Shown here: positions 51,439-64,000 of the stretch, piece by piece
Layout of the letters: the number at the start of each line of letters is the position of its first letter
How positions within the stretch are numbered: the first letter of the stretch is position 1
Source of the DNA: Atrichornis clamosus
Lineage: Eukaryota; Chordata; Aves; Passeriformes; Menuridae
DNA: 64,000 bases
Assembly: GCA_013400975.1 (NCBI GenBank)
Contig: WBMZ01011574.1
Coordinates: 1 to 64,000 of the forward strand
Reading direction: 5' to 3'
Notes under the pieces: generated by a model
Seen by the model: only the letters and a program-made list of their open reading frames with translations
The model's database searches: none
Told to the model about the DNA's origin: nothing
Translations under genes and position numbers: made by a program

Positions 51439-51462
51439 TTGTTAACAAATATTGTTAACAAT
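51439..51462. promoter_or_regulatory. Paired AACAAT/ATTGTT palindromes (SOX-like)
   Basis: TTGTTAACAA (51439-51448) and ATTGTTAACAAT (51451-51462) are two adjacent perfect palindromes built of the AACAAT core that SOX HMG factors recognise. Inverted SOX cores can bind dimers. The surroundings are AT-rich, so chance is possible. Confidence 0.3.
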
Positions 51463-52399
51463 AATCAAGCTACAACATATTTGAGAAAAGTATGTTTTGT
51501 AATGTATTACAATTTTTATGTAATTGTTTTTGTTCACATATTTACCAACTTGTGATGTAATTTTTGCTTTGGGTAAGTCTCCTGGTTTTGTAGGTGATTC
51601 TGGCAGGCTCTGTTTTGTCCACATGTGAGATTCAGGCCAGACCTTGAAAGTGTTTGTCATGACAGAGTTATATTAAAAAAGACAGGCTCATAGAAGTGCA
51701 ACAGTAATAATATATTGCCTTTGGTACTGCCTGATGTTCAGTGCTACTGGCCAACTGTGATATTTCTTAATGAAGGATGTTTTTTCCCCTCGAGGCAATT
51801 TTTTGCTTGCTTTTTTCTTTCCCTGTGGCTCCTTTCTGATTAATTTTCTTGATGGAGGAGGATCCTTCCTGGCTTTTTAGTTTGCTTCTCTCTTCTCTGC
51901 ACTTGTTGACCCACTGTTTAGCAGCCTCTGCGCTGGCAACTGCTCTTGTCTTCCCATCTGGACCCCTTTCTGGAAGTGGGATTTTAGTGAGTGGAGGAGG
52001 CTCTAGATGGTATCCCACTTGTTTTATACAGGAAAAGCCTTTGGAGATGGCAGTCTTCTCACTGTTTTCTTCTAGCGTTTTTTACATCCCATGCTACAAC
52101 CTCCCAATTTTTTTTCTTCTTTTTTTAATAGGTTGACCCTGTTATCTTTCCCTACGTGGACAAATTCCTTATATTATATGCGTTCTTATTTGCTGGGTGC
52201 TGAGTAATGGTTTTCTTTCCTTTCCTGCCCAGCAGGATCTCCGAAGAATCTCACACAGTTTGTACAAGGGCCATGACCACAAATAGAACCAAAGAAATGG
52301 AAGACTTAGTTTCCATTGTTACATGAGGTGGTAGCATGGTTTTCAAAAGGTGTCCAACTTTTCCCATTGCAACAGTCTTTTTATCCCTTAATGAAACTT

Positions 52400-52790
52400 T
52401 AATTTGAGGTTTGGGAGACAGGGACCAGGCAAAAAGCCAGGAAAGGATACTGTAGTGGGGGGCTGAGAAGCCCAGCAGGAAGATAAGGCCACTGGGTCAG
52501 GCAGCCAGCAGGAATGTGAGGTGGAAAGCCTACCCACCAGGCATCTGCCCAGCAGAGTGGAGGGAGGAGCAGAGGTGTGAGGGAGTAACTTGGAGAGTGG
52601 ACTGGTTGGGCTGGGTGGGGGTAATGGAGGGGCAGGGAACCAGGGTGGGTGAGAAGAGGGTCTGGATGGGATGAAGCCTGCTGAGAAGGCAAAGGCTGGG
52701 ACAGTGAGCCCAGGTAGAGGTAGGCTGGCGTGGCTGGAGGGCTCAGCCTGCAGCAAGAAAGGGTGAGATGGGAATATCCCATGTAGTGGG
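52400..52790 (+). repeat. Purine/G-rich strand-asymmetric tract with G-quadruplex motif
   Basis: The + strand is strongly purine-biased over about 390 bp. At 52613-52637 it carries GGG-T-GGGGG-(7 nt)-GGGG-CA-GGG, a canonical G-quadruplex pattern, with further G-runs at 52643-52649. The bias explains the overlapping 122- and 133-codon P/S/L-rich frames on the - strand as composition artefacts. Confidence 0.7.
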
Positions 52791-55700
52791 CTGTAGTCAT
52801 GTCCCTAGAGCCTGCATGCTTTGCATTCCTACTTATTTCTGTTTCCTTGCTGTCAGGGAACTCCTGTAAGGCCCACTGGCTAAAGAGGTATCACATTACT
52901 GTCTTCACTGAATGCCTTCCCTCCCTGTGGGTGCAGGGATCCTGTGGAAAAAACCCAAACCTGAACACATGAACATGCATTGAAAGGTTGTGTTGTGAAG
53001 GTGGTGTGGAGATGGAGAAACTGACATTCCACATTCATCTTTAATTCTGTTTTAATTTCTTGGATTGAGTCATATAAAAAAGTCTCTCCTGAGCATATTC
53101 AAAGCACCATTTTTTTCTGTATGGCAGCTGCTAATTTATCTCCATTTGGATGGGTTGTTAGAGGATAAGTGGAAGAGGTCTTGGGTTACCCTGCTGCCCA
53201 GTGTGAAAGCGGTGTTTCAGAGCATCCAGCAACAAGTTCTAGTCAAATAACATCTGGAGTACTTATGCAAAGACAAAATAACATTTTTATTTGTGACCAT
53301 TGACATTCAACTTAGTTTTTCCCCCAAGCAGTCATACCTGCTATGTAAGTTTCAGCTCAAGCTGTCAGTCAGATGAAGCTCTAAGCAAATGAGATGGGGT
53401 GTTAGGAGGAAGAGTTTGTGGTAGGATTAATTAAAATTAGTGTTATCAGTGTAGCTACATGCAGCCTTCCACCATATAAGTCAGCTCTGTCTGAAGCCTC
53501 AAGTTTCCCCTACAATGCAATAATTAACTATTAAAGGAGGCACTTTAAAAAAAAAAATTCCTCCTCCAGAAAACCATAACCCAGGACTTTTTTTCAAAGC
53601 ACAGAATTAATTGCATCCCTCCACAGTATCTTTGAGGTGCTGTTATTTCTTTAAAATGCACTTACAGCATATTGTGATATGTCACACATCCTTTAAATAT
53701 CCAATAGCTTTTTAACTTTTAAAAATCTATTTCACACTTAGTGGCATGTCTGTAAAGCATTTTTCTGGAATATGTGGCAGATGTCTGGGGAAACTGTGTT
53801 TTCTTCCATAAGGGGGTTATTTTACTGGAAAATGAAAGAGGGTTGACACTTCATTTGATTTTCCTGAGCTGTCACATCAGGGATTCTCTGTCTGGGTGTG
53901 AGACATGAATCCAGATCATACGTAAACTGCACAAGGCAAGATGTGCTCCCTTCCCTGGGTGAAGGGGAACTTCCCATGAAAGAACATTCTCCGAAGGCTA
54001 AAGGTGGGGATAACAGGCTGGGGAGGTCTGTTCTAGGATACCCTGCCCAATGGGACTTGTCAGCATGGTCTGGAGATACAGAAGTAACATTAAGTCTGTA
54101 CTTGGACCTTACTCTATGAGGAGGAGGAAGGTGGCAGCTTTGAGGTTACTCAAACCTTGAAGACTCCTGATACTTGTGTCCCAGGTTCCTGAGGTGAGCT
54201 AGCACTTCAGGGTTGTGTGTTGCAGAAGTTGACTCCTAAGAAGGAGTCATAAATGCCAGTGCTGCAGTCACTTTAGATGTGTCAGGCCACCATTGCATGG
54301 TTGTGGTTTATGGATAGACAGAAGGGAATTTGTCATGGCTGTGTTGGCCAACAATCCCTGTATTTGCAGGGGCCTGATCTGCGTTTCTGTTCTGACTCCT
54401 CTTCCTCTCTACTCTGTATGAATGTGGCTTTGTGTCCCCTTGTCCTTTTGCTGTGGTGAATTGTCTCTGTATTTTCTTTTCCCTGTTCCCAGACTAAGCA
54501 CTGTGCTTGGGGCAGGCCCCTCTGTTTCCCCTGCAGCATTAGAAGGAGAGGCAAGGGAGAGAAGGAAGTCAAGCAGAGGAACTGCTGCAAGCCCCTGAAG
54601 GTAATGCCTGTGCCAACATCTCCCCTTTGCTGTGACAAACGTAGTGGGGATAAATACCAGGTGTCTCTTGCAGAGTAGTTAAATGCACCAGCAGTCCCTG
54701 TTTTGTCATGTTAGGACAGAAGAGTCTTCCAGCTTTACATTTCAAAAGATTGCCTGTGGTGCTTGGCGCATCCCTCTTGTGCATATCCTGGGAAGTACAC
54801 TCCTGACTTTCTGGGCAGTAAAAATGCCCAAGGATTATTTGGCTGTGGTAGCAGTCAGTGTCCTCACTGCTAATACGTGTGGGCACAGGCACGCTGCTGT
54901 CGAGGCATTTCTGGGCAGAGTTTCCTAGGGACTGAGGAGCTTAGCCCTGGGGGAAGCTGTCACTGAGGGCACAGAGAGGGGAAAGCAGGAAGGTGCTGGA
55001 TATCACTGGAAATAAAGATGTGAGCTGCTGTGTGGAGGCAAGGGGATGGGTGAGTGAATGACCTGGAATGTCTCCCACAGGACTGAGGATGTCAGTGATC
55101 CCATCAGTGGAAGCAAAGGTGACAGGTTGGACAGCTCTAGCAGGAGAGCACAAAAGTGATTATTTCCTTCCCCAGGCACTTGACTTCTCTGGGTACTTCT
55201 CGAGTGCAATTAAGCTGATTAGTGTCATGCATTTTAGGCTTTGTCTTGTACCTATGGCATTTCCCATTCTTGTTTACATGTGTGCAGGATTTTCTCATCC
55301 CTTGCCGTGACATCTCTCCCCACTGGATGCAGGATTATTCTTTTCTGATGATTAACGTTTTCATGGGTCTCGGGTAGCTTTTCAGGAACAAAAAGACATT
55401 CCCAATGGAGAATTTGAAGCCAGGTCTTTACTTGCTGGATTTAACAGTTACACCTGGGATTACTTCATCCCACTGAATGACCTCTTCTGAGACCCTGCTG
55501 CTTCCCCCAATAGCATTGAAGCGTTGTATTCACAGGCTTATCTCTGCAGCCCTTCCCACCAAGTGTGCTGCTTATGCCTGGTGCCCTCAGGCACACAGTT
55601 ACTTGCTTGTGCTTGGAAACTGTGGGAAGGCCTCGTGCACCCCCAACATCTGCACACTGAGATGCAGCCTGGGAGATAACTCTCGTGGAGCCACTGTGGC

Positions 55701-58304
55701 TCTCAGCAGAAATGTGTACAAGCAGCAGTCAGACCATCAAAATGTACTGAGACCTAGGCAGAAAAAATTATAGGAACTGTTACTGAAATGTGTGTATTGC
55801 TTTTATACTATTAACTCCTATATTGATACACATACATAATAAAGATATTTGACTAAGTGATACAATTACTACATAATAAATCATCTAAATGAGTTCTTTA
55901 TTACTCTAATTTATATGCGTCTGTATAAATCAGAGGTGTTCTCACAATTTCTTTGCCATCTCTGAAAGATACAGGAGGATTAGAAGACATTTGCATTGAT
56001 GAGTCTTGGGTAAATATTTGACCTACTGGTGAATTCCTCTGCAATTATCCCTAGGAGAGACTTGCTGTACCTTCCCCTGAGTATCTATCTGGGTGATGCC
56101 AGAGGGATACAGGGAAAAGGGAGGGGTTCACTGGTGTTTAAAATCCCAAGGGGACTGAAAAGCTTTTCACAGGAAGTGGAGGATTTAAACTTGCTGTTAC
56201 TGTTCAGGTTGTAGGGGAAAGACTGGAGTCATGAGGAGAGAATAGGTCATGGTTGTGGACATCTAGTGGGCTGCTGTATTTTGGGACATCTGGAGGTCAG
56301 TGGTTGGGAGGGTAGAGACTTAAATGCATCAGACAAGTAAAATCAGTGAGTTTCCAAATGTTGCTCAGGTGTGTGGGAATCCCAGTGTAAATTACCGGTG
56401 CAGGGAATTGTGTGGATGGTGGGAGTGAAGTTCTCCCAGCTCTTTCTGGGCACCTACCTCTGGGCTGACCTATCCAGGCAGCCAGTGAGAGATGAGGGGT
56501 GTGATTTTGTTGAAAAATGTGGTGTGTTACAGGGACTGGAGTTCATACCCAGGAAATGAGCTGGTATTGAGAAAGCCTCGTTTTGGCATGGGGCTGCCCC
56601 TGCCTGCTGGCTGCAGGAAAGGTGAGCCTCCAGAGATGCTGGTCTTAGTGCAGGTAGCTGCTCAAGTGTTTGAGCCATATGTGCTCTGGTTAATGAACTG
56701 ACACCACTACACCGACTTTCAGAGAGTTCTTTGTTAACCCCAGTTCAGGGCCTCTCAGGCTTCTCAAACTGGGTAAATTTTAGAAGAGAAAACAAGCTCT
56801 TTCTTGCAAGACTTTGGCCACCTTCCTTGTTTTGGTCAGGGTGAATATGCCATAAAGAACAGCCTTTGTGTCTGTGCTGTTTTCATGCTTCTATTCAAAC
56901 CAGGGATTTACTGAAACAAAATTAAATCTGAGCTGGCAAGTTGAGTTTGAGTTTCGGCTTCAGCTGGCTTGTGCTTTGTTCAGATTAATTCTCTTTTCCC
57001 CCAAACGCTCTACCTCCCACCCCATCCCCCAGATAGGGAGGCAGCCGTTGTCATTTCTCTGCTTTCACAAAGGCACAGTGGGAAGAGGAGACAAAGCAGA
57101 ACATCATCTGCCTTCTCTGGTGGCAGGCAGGGAGCTGAGCTCCCAGAGGAGCTGGTGCCTAGCTGCTGCCTGTGCATCAGTGGGATGTTGCTCCGTGGGG
57201 ATGCTCATGTGGCAGGTCTTGCTGGAGGGAAAGAGGAGGAAGGTCATGAGAAGAGGCAGTAGCAAGTCCAAGCATTGTGAAGGTTCCCAGTTTGGGTACT
57301 CACTGGTCCTTTGTGTATCTGTCCATCTTAGGGAGAACTACTAGGGAAGACCTCCTGGGATGGCCAGGCAGACTGGAGCATGGAGACGGTGTGGGAAAGA
57401 GGACCTGGGGGATGAGAGGAAGCAGTGTGTTAGTGCTCCTTGGAGCTGGTATGTCTTTAAAGCTGGTGTGTTACCATGGCGTGCCTGGCAGTAGAGCTCC
57501 CTTGTCGCTTCTCTAATTCCATTCAGGCAAGGAAGAATGGTGAGGAGATTAAAAACAATGCAGAGCAAAGGCACTCTGTCTCCTGCTGTAGTGTGCTCTC
57601 CTTGGCTCCTGCACCCCCCACCCTCTGGGCTTCTCTACAACTCACTCCCCCACACGGGTTGGGTAGAACAGCTTCCCTGGTACCTGCTGCCCTAGGCAAA
57701 TGTGTTGATTTCCCACGTTGTGGGAGCCTGGGAGAACACCTGCCACAGCTTCTGCAAGAACAGCAAAGCAGAGGGGGAGAAGGGACCATTCTGGGAAGCC
57801 AGGAGTGTGGGTGCAGGACTGAAGGCAGCAGAACCAATGGCAATATTCCCACTAAGGTAAACAGGAACAGAATTGGGTTTGTGGAGGTTTGGTGTTAATT
57901 AGCGTCCTCTTCAGTGGTTTCTGAGTGTGTTAATGGTCCTGTAGTAGAAATGTCAAAAGATCCTTGACTACAAGATACTACACGTAACATGACCTAGAAA
58001 GATGAGTAGCAAGGAAAAGACATGGAATGCTGCTTTAACCCTCTTCATCTTGCTTAGCTCTTGTCTCTTCTGTAAACTCTTCTCACCATTGTCCACCTCA
58101 CACTGCCCTGTGATCCAGCCGTCTCTGGACCTCCTACCTGCTGGTGCCTTTGCTGTCCCTGCCTTGGCCCCTCAGCTGGGTAAGCCACACTGTCTTCCAT
58201 TGCAGGGTGTTGGGTACCAGCTCCATCAAATCTCACTGTCTTTGCCCCTTGCCCCTACACAACTTGCTCACTCCAGTCCTCTGGTTATGGTCCAGTGTCT
58301 TGCT

Positions 58305-58494
58305 ACACTACCTGCCATGGTCTTTTTGAGCCTAAGACTTGCTGTGCAGCCAGAATTACTCTCACTTGTGTGTGCCTAAAATCATCCTCNACACTACCTG
58401 CCATGGTCTTTTTGAGCCTAAGACTTGCTGTGGTACAGGAGTCCCTGTGCAGCCAGAATTACCCTCACTTGTGTGTGTGCCTAAAATCATCCTC
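58305..58494 (+). repeat. Near-duplicate flanking a single N (likely unmerged contig overlap)
   Basis: Bases 58305-58389 (85 nt) recur at 58391-58494 (104 nt), separated only by an N at 58390. The copies differ by one substitution (ATTACTCTC vs ATTACCCTC), a 17-nt insertion in the second copy, and one extra GT unit. A single N between almost identical ends is typical of assembly contigs whose overlapping ends, perhaps from two alleles, were joined without merging. A real tandem duplication is less likely. Confidence 0.85.
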
Positions 58495-59689
58495 CATCTG
58501 CAAAATCACTTCCTTCTTTCACTCCCCTTGTCTGATGGGGAGGCAGTTGAGTCACTGTTCCTACAACATCTATTGGGGGAAACAATCTCTAAGGAAGGAG
58601 CAGTGGTGCTAGAGGGAGAAGCTGCTGCTGTTTTTCTACATGGGGGTGACCATCCAGAGGTTCTTGAGCACTTCAGGTGAAGTGAGGGTCCCTTCAGTGA
58701 GATGGAGCTGCCACAGGGGCTCCTGAGTGAGCCAAAACCCGGCTCTAGAAGGGAGCAGCTCCAAAGTGGTGAAGAAACAATCCTGTTTCTCAGAGTGCAG
58801 CATGCTAAATCTCCCCTTGCTTTAATAAGCTGTTGCTTCTCCAGGGGGAGTTTCCCTCTCCCATGCCAGGTCCCCTTTCATGACAGCCAGAAATACTCCT
58901 ATTTTAGCCAGAGCACTTTCAGTGAAAAGAAACCCTTTACTGGCAGGGTTGCGTGCAAACACCCTTTGCTTGGGAAGGCTGAACTCGACTCTTATTACAG
59001 GTGATATGCCCCAGTGGAGCATTCTTTGGTAAGCCCTGCTGCCCTCCTGCACCAGGCTGCTCTCCCCTTTCATCTCTGTTCCCCTTTCAGCTCTGCAGGG
59101 TCCCCAGGCCCCCATGCAGCTTTGCCAGTCTCCCTCCTTCATGGCTGGCTGCCAAGCTTCTCATGGCCACACTTGATTACTGACAGATTAACAGGTGTCT
59201 GAAGTGTGGGTTATTAATCCTGGCCTAAGGCAATATCTCATTAATGAAAATAAAACTGAAAATTAATAGAAGAGGAAACGAAGGGGCTGAAAGCTGAGGA
59301 AAAGGGAATTGTGAGGAAGAAGTGTGGAAAAAAGGGAGGAAGAAATTCAGTTTGGGACTTGATTTCTCTGGAGGCAGAGTAGAAAGAAGGAAAAATGTGA
59401 GGCTTAATAGGGCAAGAGAGGACAGAGAGGTGGATGGAGAGGAAGGAGGGTCAAAGGAGCCCTTGCCTGGGCAGTCTGCCATGGGCCTGCTGAGATGTCA
59501 GCAGGGCCAGGTTGAAGCAGATGGGAAGCGAAGGGCTGTGAGTCTGAAGGCTGCATGAAATATTTAAGATGCTCCTTCAAACTAGCTCCTCATGGTGGTG
59601 ACGTGTTGGGTGGAGGGGACAGGAAAAATTTGGCTGATAACATATTAAAAAAAATATTCTGACAACATATAGCTCTCTTCTTTATCTCT

Positions 59690-59802
59690 GGGGCCCTGGA
59701 CAACCAGATTTGATGGGTAGCATTTGTAGGGGTGGGTGTGGGAGGAGGAGTTGGAACTAGGTGACCTTTAGGGTCCCTTCCATCTCAAGTCATTCTATGA
59801 TC
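59690..59802 (+). mobile_element. CR1 LINE 3'-terminal fragment, sense on +
   Basis: Begins GGGGCCCTGGACAACCAGAT, matching the 'gccctgggcaacctgatct' stretch of CR1, and ends 'gggtcccttccatctcaagt' (59771-59790) plus CATTCTATGATC, the conserved avian CR1 3' end with one terminal octamer. Only about 110 bp remain, an extreme 5' truncation. Confidence 0.92.
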
Positions 59803-62800
59803 TTACCTTCTCCAGGGACAAGATGCTGTGTAGTTATGCAGGACACAAGGACTGGTTTCTTTAACCTCTGAAGCTTTAGTTTGCTTTTGCTTTATATCTC
59901 CTCACTTTCTTCCTCTTTCTCCTGTTCCCCACACTGACAGCATCTGTCACATAGTGACCAACTTCAGCCTAGCAGGGTCTTGCTCCCCTCTCCTACTGCT
60001 GGGGTAGGATGTAGCTCTGTCTCCTTTAGGCACAAATGTGTCTTCTTCTTCGACCCTGCTTTGCTGAAGTTGGAGACACCAGCTGGGGACATGGCATTCA
60101 AGCCCTTTTCTCCCACCTCTCAGTGCCTGGTCCTTTAGATGTCTGCTCTCGGGTGTGGGGTGACTTGACCTGTGTCAGTTCGGTGAAGCCTTGAGCTCAA
60201 CTGAGGTGATGCAGGAAGAGAATCTGGTTGTAAAAGTATCCACAAGGATTTCTCTGACTTTATCCCACCTTAGCTGGCAGAGGCAAAGCTCTTGAAATGT
60301 AATGAGTGTCACTGAGTGTCTGGGGATTCAGGCAAAGGCAGAGCCTGGGAGAAATCAGAAAGCTCAACTGTCTCAGCTCATGAGGTTTTGGACCAATGTG
60401 TACTGTACTCTGCCTAGGCACAAATACCACTCATGTGTGACACCATCACTCTTTTCTTCTGCTTCCCTTCCCTCCGTGAGCGCAGCAGAGAGCTGTTGCC
60501 TTTAGACTGGGTGTGTGTAATCACCATGACGTAGTTTGGGAACTAAATCTAGAAGGGAGAGAAAACCATCTCAATTAAGTTAAAAAATACAATAAATAAC
60601 TATATTGTTCACTCCCCACACCCCCCAAATCCAGTGTTAAATTCACTTAGTAATTTGGATCAGGCTTTGGTTACGTTAAAAAAAAATCCCAACACCTGTA
60701 GCAGCTGCAGCTTTTAAATGTAGGAAGGAGACCAGAATTAATTCTGAATGTTTCAGCTCTGGAGACCTCATTTAGGGGTGGCAGGTGTACTGTATCTTTC
60801 TTTGAGATCTTCCTGTGCGTGATGTGTCCTGCCCACTGTTTGCTGCCTCCCTGTCCCTGTGAACCATGCTTGCTCTTTTCTAAGATGGTGGAATTTTCTG
60901 TTCTGCTTGCTGATCCAGCCAAGATCTGCAGGTGACAGATTAGCAAGTGAATGTTGGTTTTGGGGTGGGTTTTTTTGGTGGGGATTTTTCTTCGTTTGTT
61001 TTTGTTTGGGTTTTTTTGTGTGTGTGTGGGGGGCAAGAATAGAAGGAACGATACGAAATATATTTGACATGGTTCAAGAAGCAAGTGAGCCTGGGACTGG
61101 TCTCCAGGTTTTCTTGATTGCTCTCTGTCTGGCATCAGAAAATATCACAGAACATAGACAAATACTACTGTATTTAAAGGCAGGATGTGCTACAGGGCTA
61201 TACCAGCATGAGTTAATAAATGTGAAGGAGTGAACAAAAAGTAAATGTTATTTCAGACGACAAAATAACAGGCTTTCATAATGAACTAGCATCCCTCCCT
61301 AGGATTGATGGCTTCCAATAAGCCTGAGCTGGTTTTTCCCACCCTTTGGAATTCACAGACAGAAAATGTACAGAAAACCTTTTGGGTTTTTCCCCCATCG
61401 TTTTTGTAATGGTTCCTAGGTATTGAAATGTGTGGTTAAGGCTATTGATAAAACATTCACAGTACAAGACAGCAGCAATTCATCTGATTTCTTCCAAAAA
61501 TGTGAAACATGTATCTGAATTTGCAAGAGCAGCATGGCAGTTCACATCTGAGTAGATTATGGATGGGAAGGCTGCATGTTGATGCTGTCTCTCTATAATC
61601 CTGTATCAAGATTGATATTGAGCATTACCTTAGCTCTCCTCAAATGTTGTTATTCTCTTTGGCTGTTCTCATTCCTCCCTCATTAGGAGGAATCCATGAA
61701 GGAGGAGTGAAAAATATAGAAACCTGATTTGGCTCAGGAGCCCTTGAGCTGAGAGTGGTTGGCAGCTGGAAGAGTGCCTAAGGGAAGTATTGTGTCTGCT
61801 CATCCCATTTTTACACACTTCTCTGGGCAGCTGTGTTGCAGCCCAGTCTGGACAGATGTTTGGTCCAACTTGAGATGCTCATTTTTATTTGTTTTTGTAA
61901 TATTCCTCTGACTGCTCCCTGACTTGTGGAGGCTTTCTGAGAGTCTGTAAACCCATAGGTCACTTGTGGGGGTTTTTTTGTTTTGTTTTTAGCATCCTTT
62001 CTTATTGCCATCTGCCACCCCTGTTCTCCTTTCTTTCAAGGCACTTGCCCTTTTGATGGGTGTTCCCATGTAGGGGAACATGGAACCTGCAGCTCTGGAG
62101 GGAACAGGAGCTGCTCTGCTCGACACTTTTGGTGGGGGTTTCTTGCTCGTGATCAGTAAGTGTGAAGGTGGGGTTGGAGACCACAACCTCAGCACCTGGT
62201 GGTGCCCACCCCATGTTTTTACCTGCTGCCTAGAGCACTGAGGCAGCAGGCTGGGGAAGCGTCCCTGTCCAGGCTCTGTGGTGCCCCATCCTCTGCCCCT
62301 TCTGCTGAAAGCAGATCAGGAGTAAGAGCTCCCCCCCAGGAGGGAGGTAAATATGGGCTCTGAGTCTCTGCTGGGAAAATAGCTGCAACATTGAGATGAA
62401 CTGCCTGCCTTGAGAAGATGGAATGCCCCTCAAGTGGCGGGCCCTTGGTTGGACAGGTTAGCCTGACTCTGATTAGCCTGTACACTGGTTTCTACTTCAT
62501 GGTTTGCTTTATGTTCATCATCTCCCTCCCTTCCTTAAGTGCATATGAGCCTCTGGTCTAAAAATTTAATTACAGTGACCTTTTCCTTCTAGGATCTGAT
62601 AGGGACAGTCCATGATTAGAAAGAAAGATCTAGTCTAACTTATTTATTTGTTGGAAGGTCAGCCACGTCTTTAAGCTCGTTTGAGGACAAACCTGTAGCA
62701 CAGTAATCAAGTACACAGGCAGTTCAGCAGCCTGAGGCTGCTGAAGAAAAGCACTGGCTGGGCAGAAGTTTTTGTTTCATTGCACAAAGACACAGATCTG

Positions 62801-64000
62801 TTGCATTACTCTTGCATTTCCCATTTGTGGCTTTACACCAGATCTGCAGTGTTTTCTGTACTCTCACCACAGCTCAAGCTCCCAAGGTTGCAGTTATGAT
62901 TTAGTCATAACACCAGTATTTATCAGTAAGAAATGCAGGTGATTTAAAAGGAACTGGGTTTTTTTCCACTGTTGGATGGGTGTTTGTGTGATAGAAACAC
63001 TTATTTCTGACTTTTCTTTTAAGATCATATTCAAAGTAAGTGTTATTTTATATGAAATAGTCCTCCTACCCTCCCAACCCAGTATTTCTTTTATAATGGC
63101 TTTAGCTGTGGGTGCTGTTCCCGTGCCTTTAGAGTCTTTAGACTCAACATAATTTGTCATTTTAAGACCTACTAAGCAGTTTTCTAAAGCCATGCTTAAT
63201 TTTAGGACTACACCTAATAAGATACTGCAAGAATGAAGTAGTCTGGAAGGAAGGTGCAGGGATGAATGAACACAAGCTTTGGGCATCCAAGAAACAACCT
63301 TGTGAAGGACTGAGGGTCATGCAGGAGTGGTTATTTAACTTCTTAAGGGGATGAGCAAATGCTGTTTGCCATGGTAAAGTCTGCTTTCAAGCCCTGGGGA
63401 GCTGGTCCTTGTTCACAGATGTTACACTGAAACCAACACAGCCTAATGCTAATAGAGACAAAGATGATCAAGGCTTTGGGGGGTGGATCATCAGTGAACC
63501 CACTCCACCTTCTTAGTAGAAGCATGCTGTGCAACTAAATAGGTCGAAAGGAAAAATGGAAAAATGTTTGCATACAGCTGATGTTAGCAGTTTTGAAGGG
63601 AATTTAGGTTGCGGGCAGGACAGATGTTGGAGGGAGGGATTCATTCAAATTGGACAAAATGCCTAATTTGCCTAAGAGGTTGCTTAAAGAAAATGACAAT
63701 TTGTAAAAATTCTCCCTAGCATTGGGCTAAATTTACAGATGTGAAAATGATTGTTCAGCAGTCATTGTGAACGCCGAGGGAGTCTGGGAGGTGTTCTCTT
63801 GCCAGCGGGTGGCACAGCCTGATGGGCACTGTGATAGGGACACTTCATTTACTTATTTATCATCTAGCTGAGCTCTCCCTTGTGGGTTATCCCTGTCTGG
63901 GCAGAAGGCAGAAGACGAGACTGCGTGAGAGAGCCCTGATTAAAAGAGGAGGGATGAATATTGTGTTCCTCAGACAGGGAGGTTTGTAGGCAGAGCACTA
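59803..64000 (+). other. CACNA1I: CACNA1I intron 1, distal part to window edge
   Basis: No exon, gene or identifiable mobile element was seen. A T/G-rich simple tract lies at 60955-61034, including poly-T runs and a short TG run before GGGGGG. It accounts for the 124-codon F/W/G-rich frame on +. AT-rich short frames toward 62900-63290 look like chance. The intron probably continues beyond the right edge. Confidence 0.6.
60955..61034 (+). repeat. T/G-rich low-complexity tract
   Basis: An 80-bp stretch made almost only of T and G on the + strand, ending in a TG run and G6. The complementary A/C-rich strand explains the lysine/threonine/asparagine-rich - frames. No element family was recognised. 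Confidence 0.85.

Larger units (their letters stand above)
51043..59689 (+). other. CACNA1I: CACNA1I intron 1, middle part
   Basis: No exon was recognised. Holds paired GTTAAC palindromes (51439-51462), a purine/G-rich tract (52400-52790), an A-run near 53548-53557, an AT-rich patch (55790-55920), and an assembly join at 58390. Frames up to 158 codons (56868-57344) are unrecognised. Confidence 0.65.

Noticed and set aside
52388..52800. Proline/serine-rich - strand frames of 122 and 133 codons
   Set aside because: Fully explained by the purine bias of the + strand tract; two frames are open at once.
60859..61233. 124-codon + frame with a W/G/F-rich core
   Set aside because: The core is translation of the T/G low-complexity tract at 60955-61034, not a membrane protein.
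40519..64000. Search for the second CACNA1I exon (W-F-E-C, S1 segment)
   Set aside because: No matching codons were seen on the + strand, so the exon most likely lies beyond the right edge.

Overview
The window looks like a bird chromosome. It holds CR1 LINE fragments with the avian 3'-end signature, a solo LTR of an endogenous-retrovirus family common in birds, one old MIR relic, about 50% GC with general CpG depletion, and one protein-coding exon of a vertebrate gene. From memory the LTR family is typical of Neoaves; that narrowing is weaker than the assignment to birds.

Only one coding exon can be named with confidence. It lies at 40208-40509 on the + strand and encodes the first 93 codons (plus two bases) of CACNA1I, the pore-forming alpha-1I subunit (Cav3.3) of T-type voltage-gated calcium channels. 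The exon ends just before domain I, and its 5' splice site reads ATATCCTTT. That is the donor of a minor (U12-type, AT-AC) intron, and it puts the exon end in the reading phase the family needs. A good polypyrimidine tract and AG directly upstream of the exon suggest that the 5'UTR is spliced and that the promoter lies further upstream, in the 40 kb that precedes it.

Layout. 1-40207 is a coding desert upstream of the ATG exon. It holds a + strand CR1 (6955-7381), a - strand CR1 (15915-16432), a MIR (about 18931-19080), a CT-repeat/G-rich block ending in a strong splice donor (26460-27217), a decayed LINE reverse-transcriptase relic (33100-33430) running into the most CpG-dense stretch noticed (33376-33580), and a - strand solo LTR (38896-39474). 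From 40510 to the right edge the sequence appears to be CACNA1I intron 1, whose next exon was not found. This intron holds an AT-rich block (42800-43990) resembling conserved noncoding DNA, an unexplained 313-codon antisense open frame (50101-51042), a G-rich strand-asymmetric tract (52400-52790), an unresolved assembly join marked by one N at 58390, and a CR1 tail (59690-59802).

I found no tRNA, rRNA, CRISPR array, or intact transposon or retroviral coding region. Most of the many 60-190 codon open frames look like chance frames. The least explained items are the antisense frame at 50.1-51.0 kb and the candidate upstream promoter/first-exon blocks at 26.5-27.2 and 33.4-33.6 kb.
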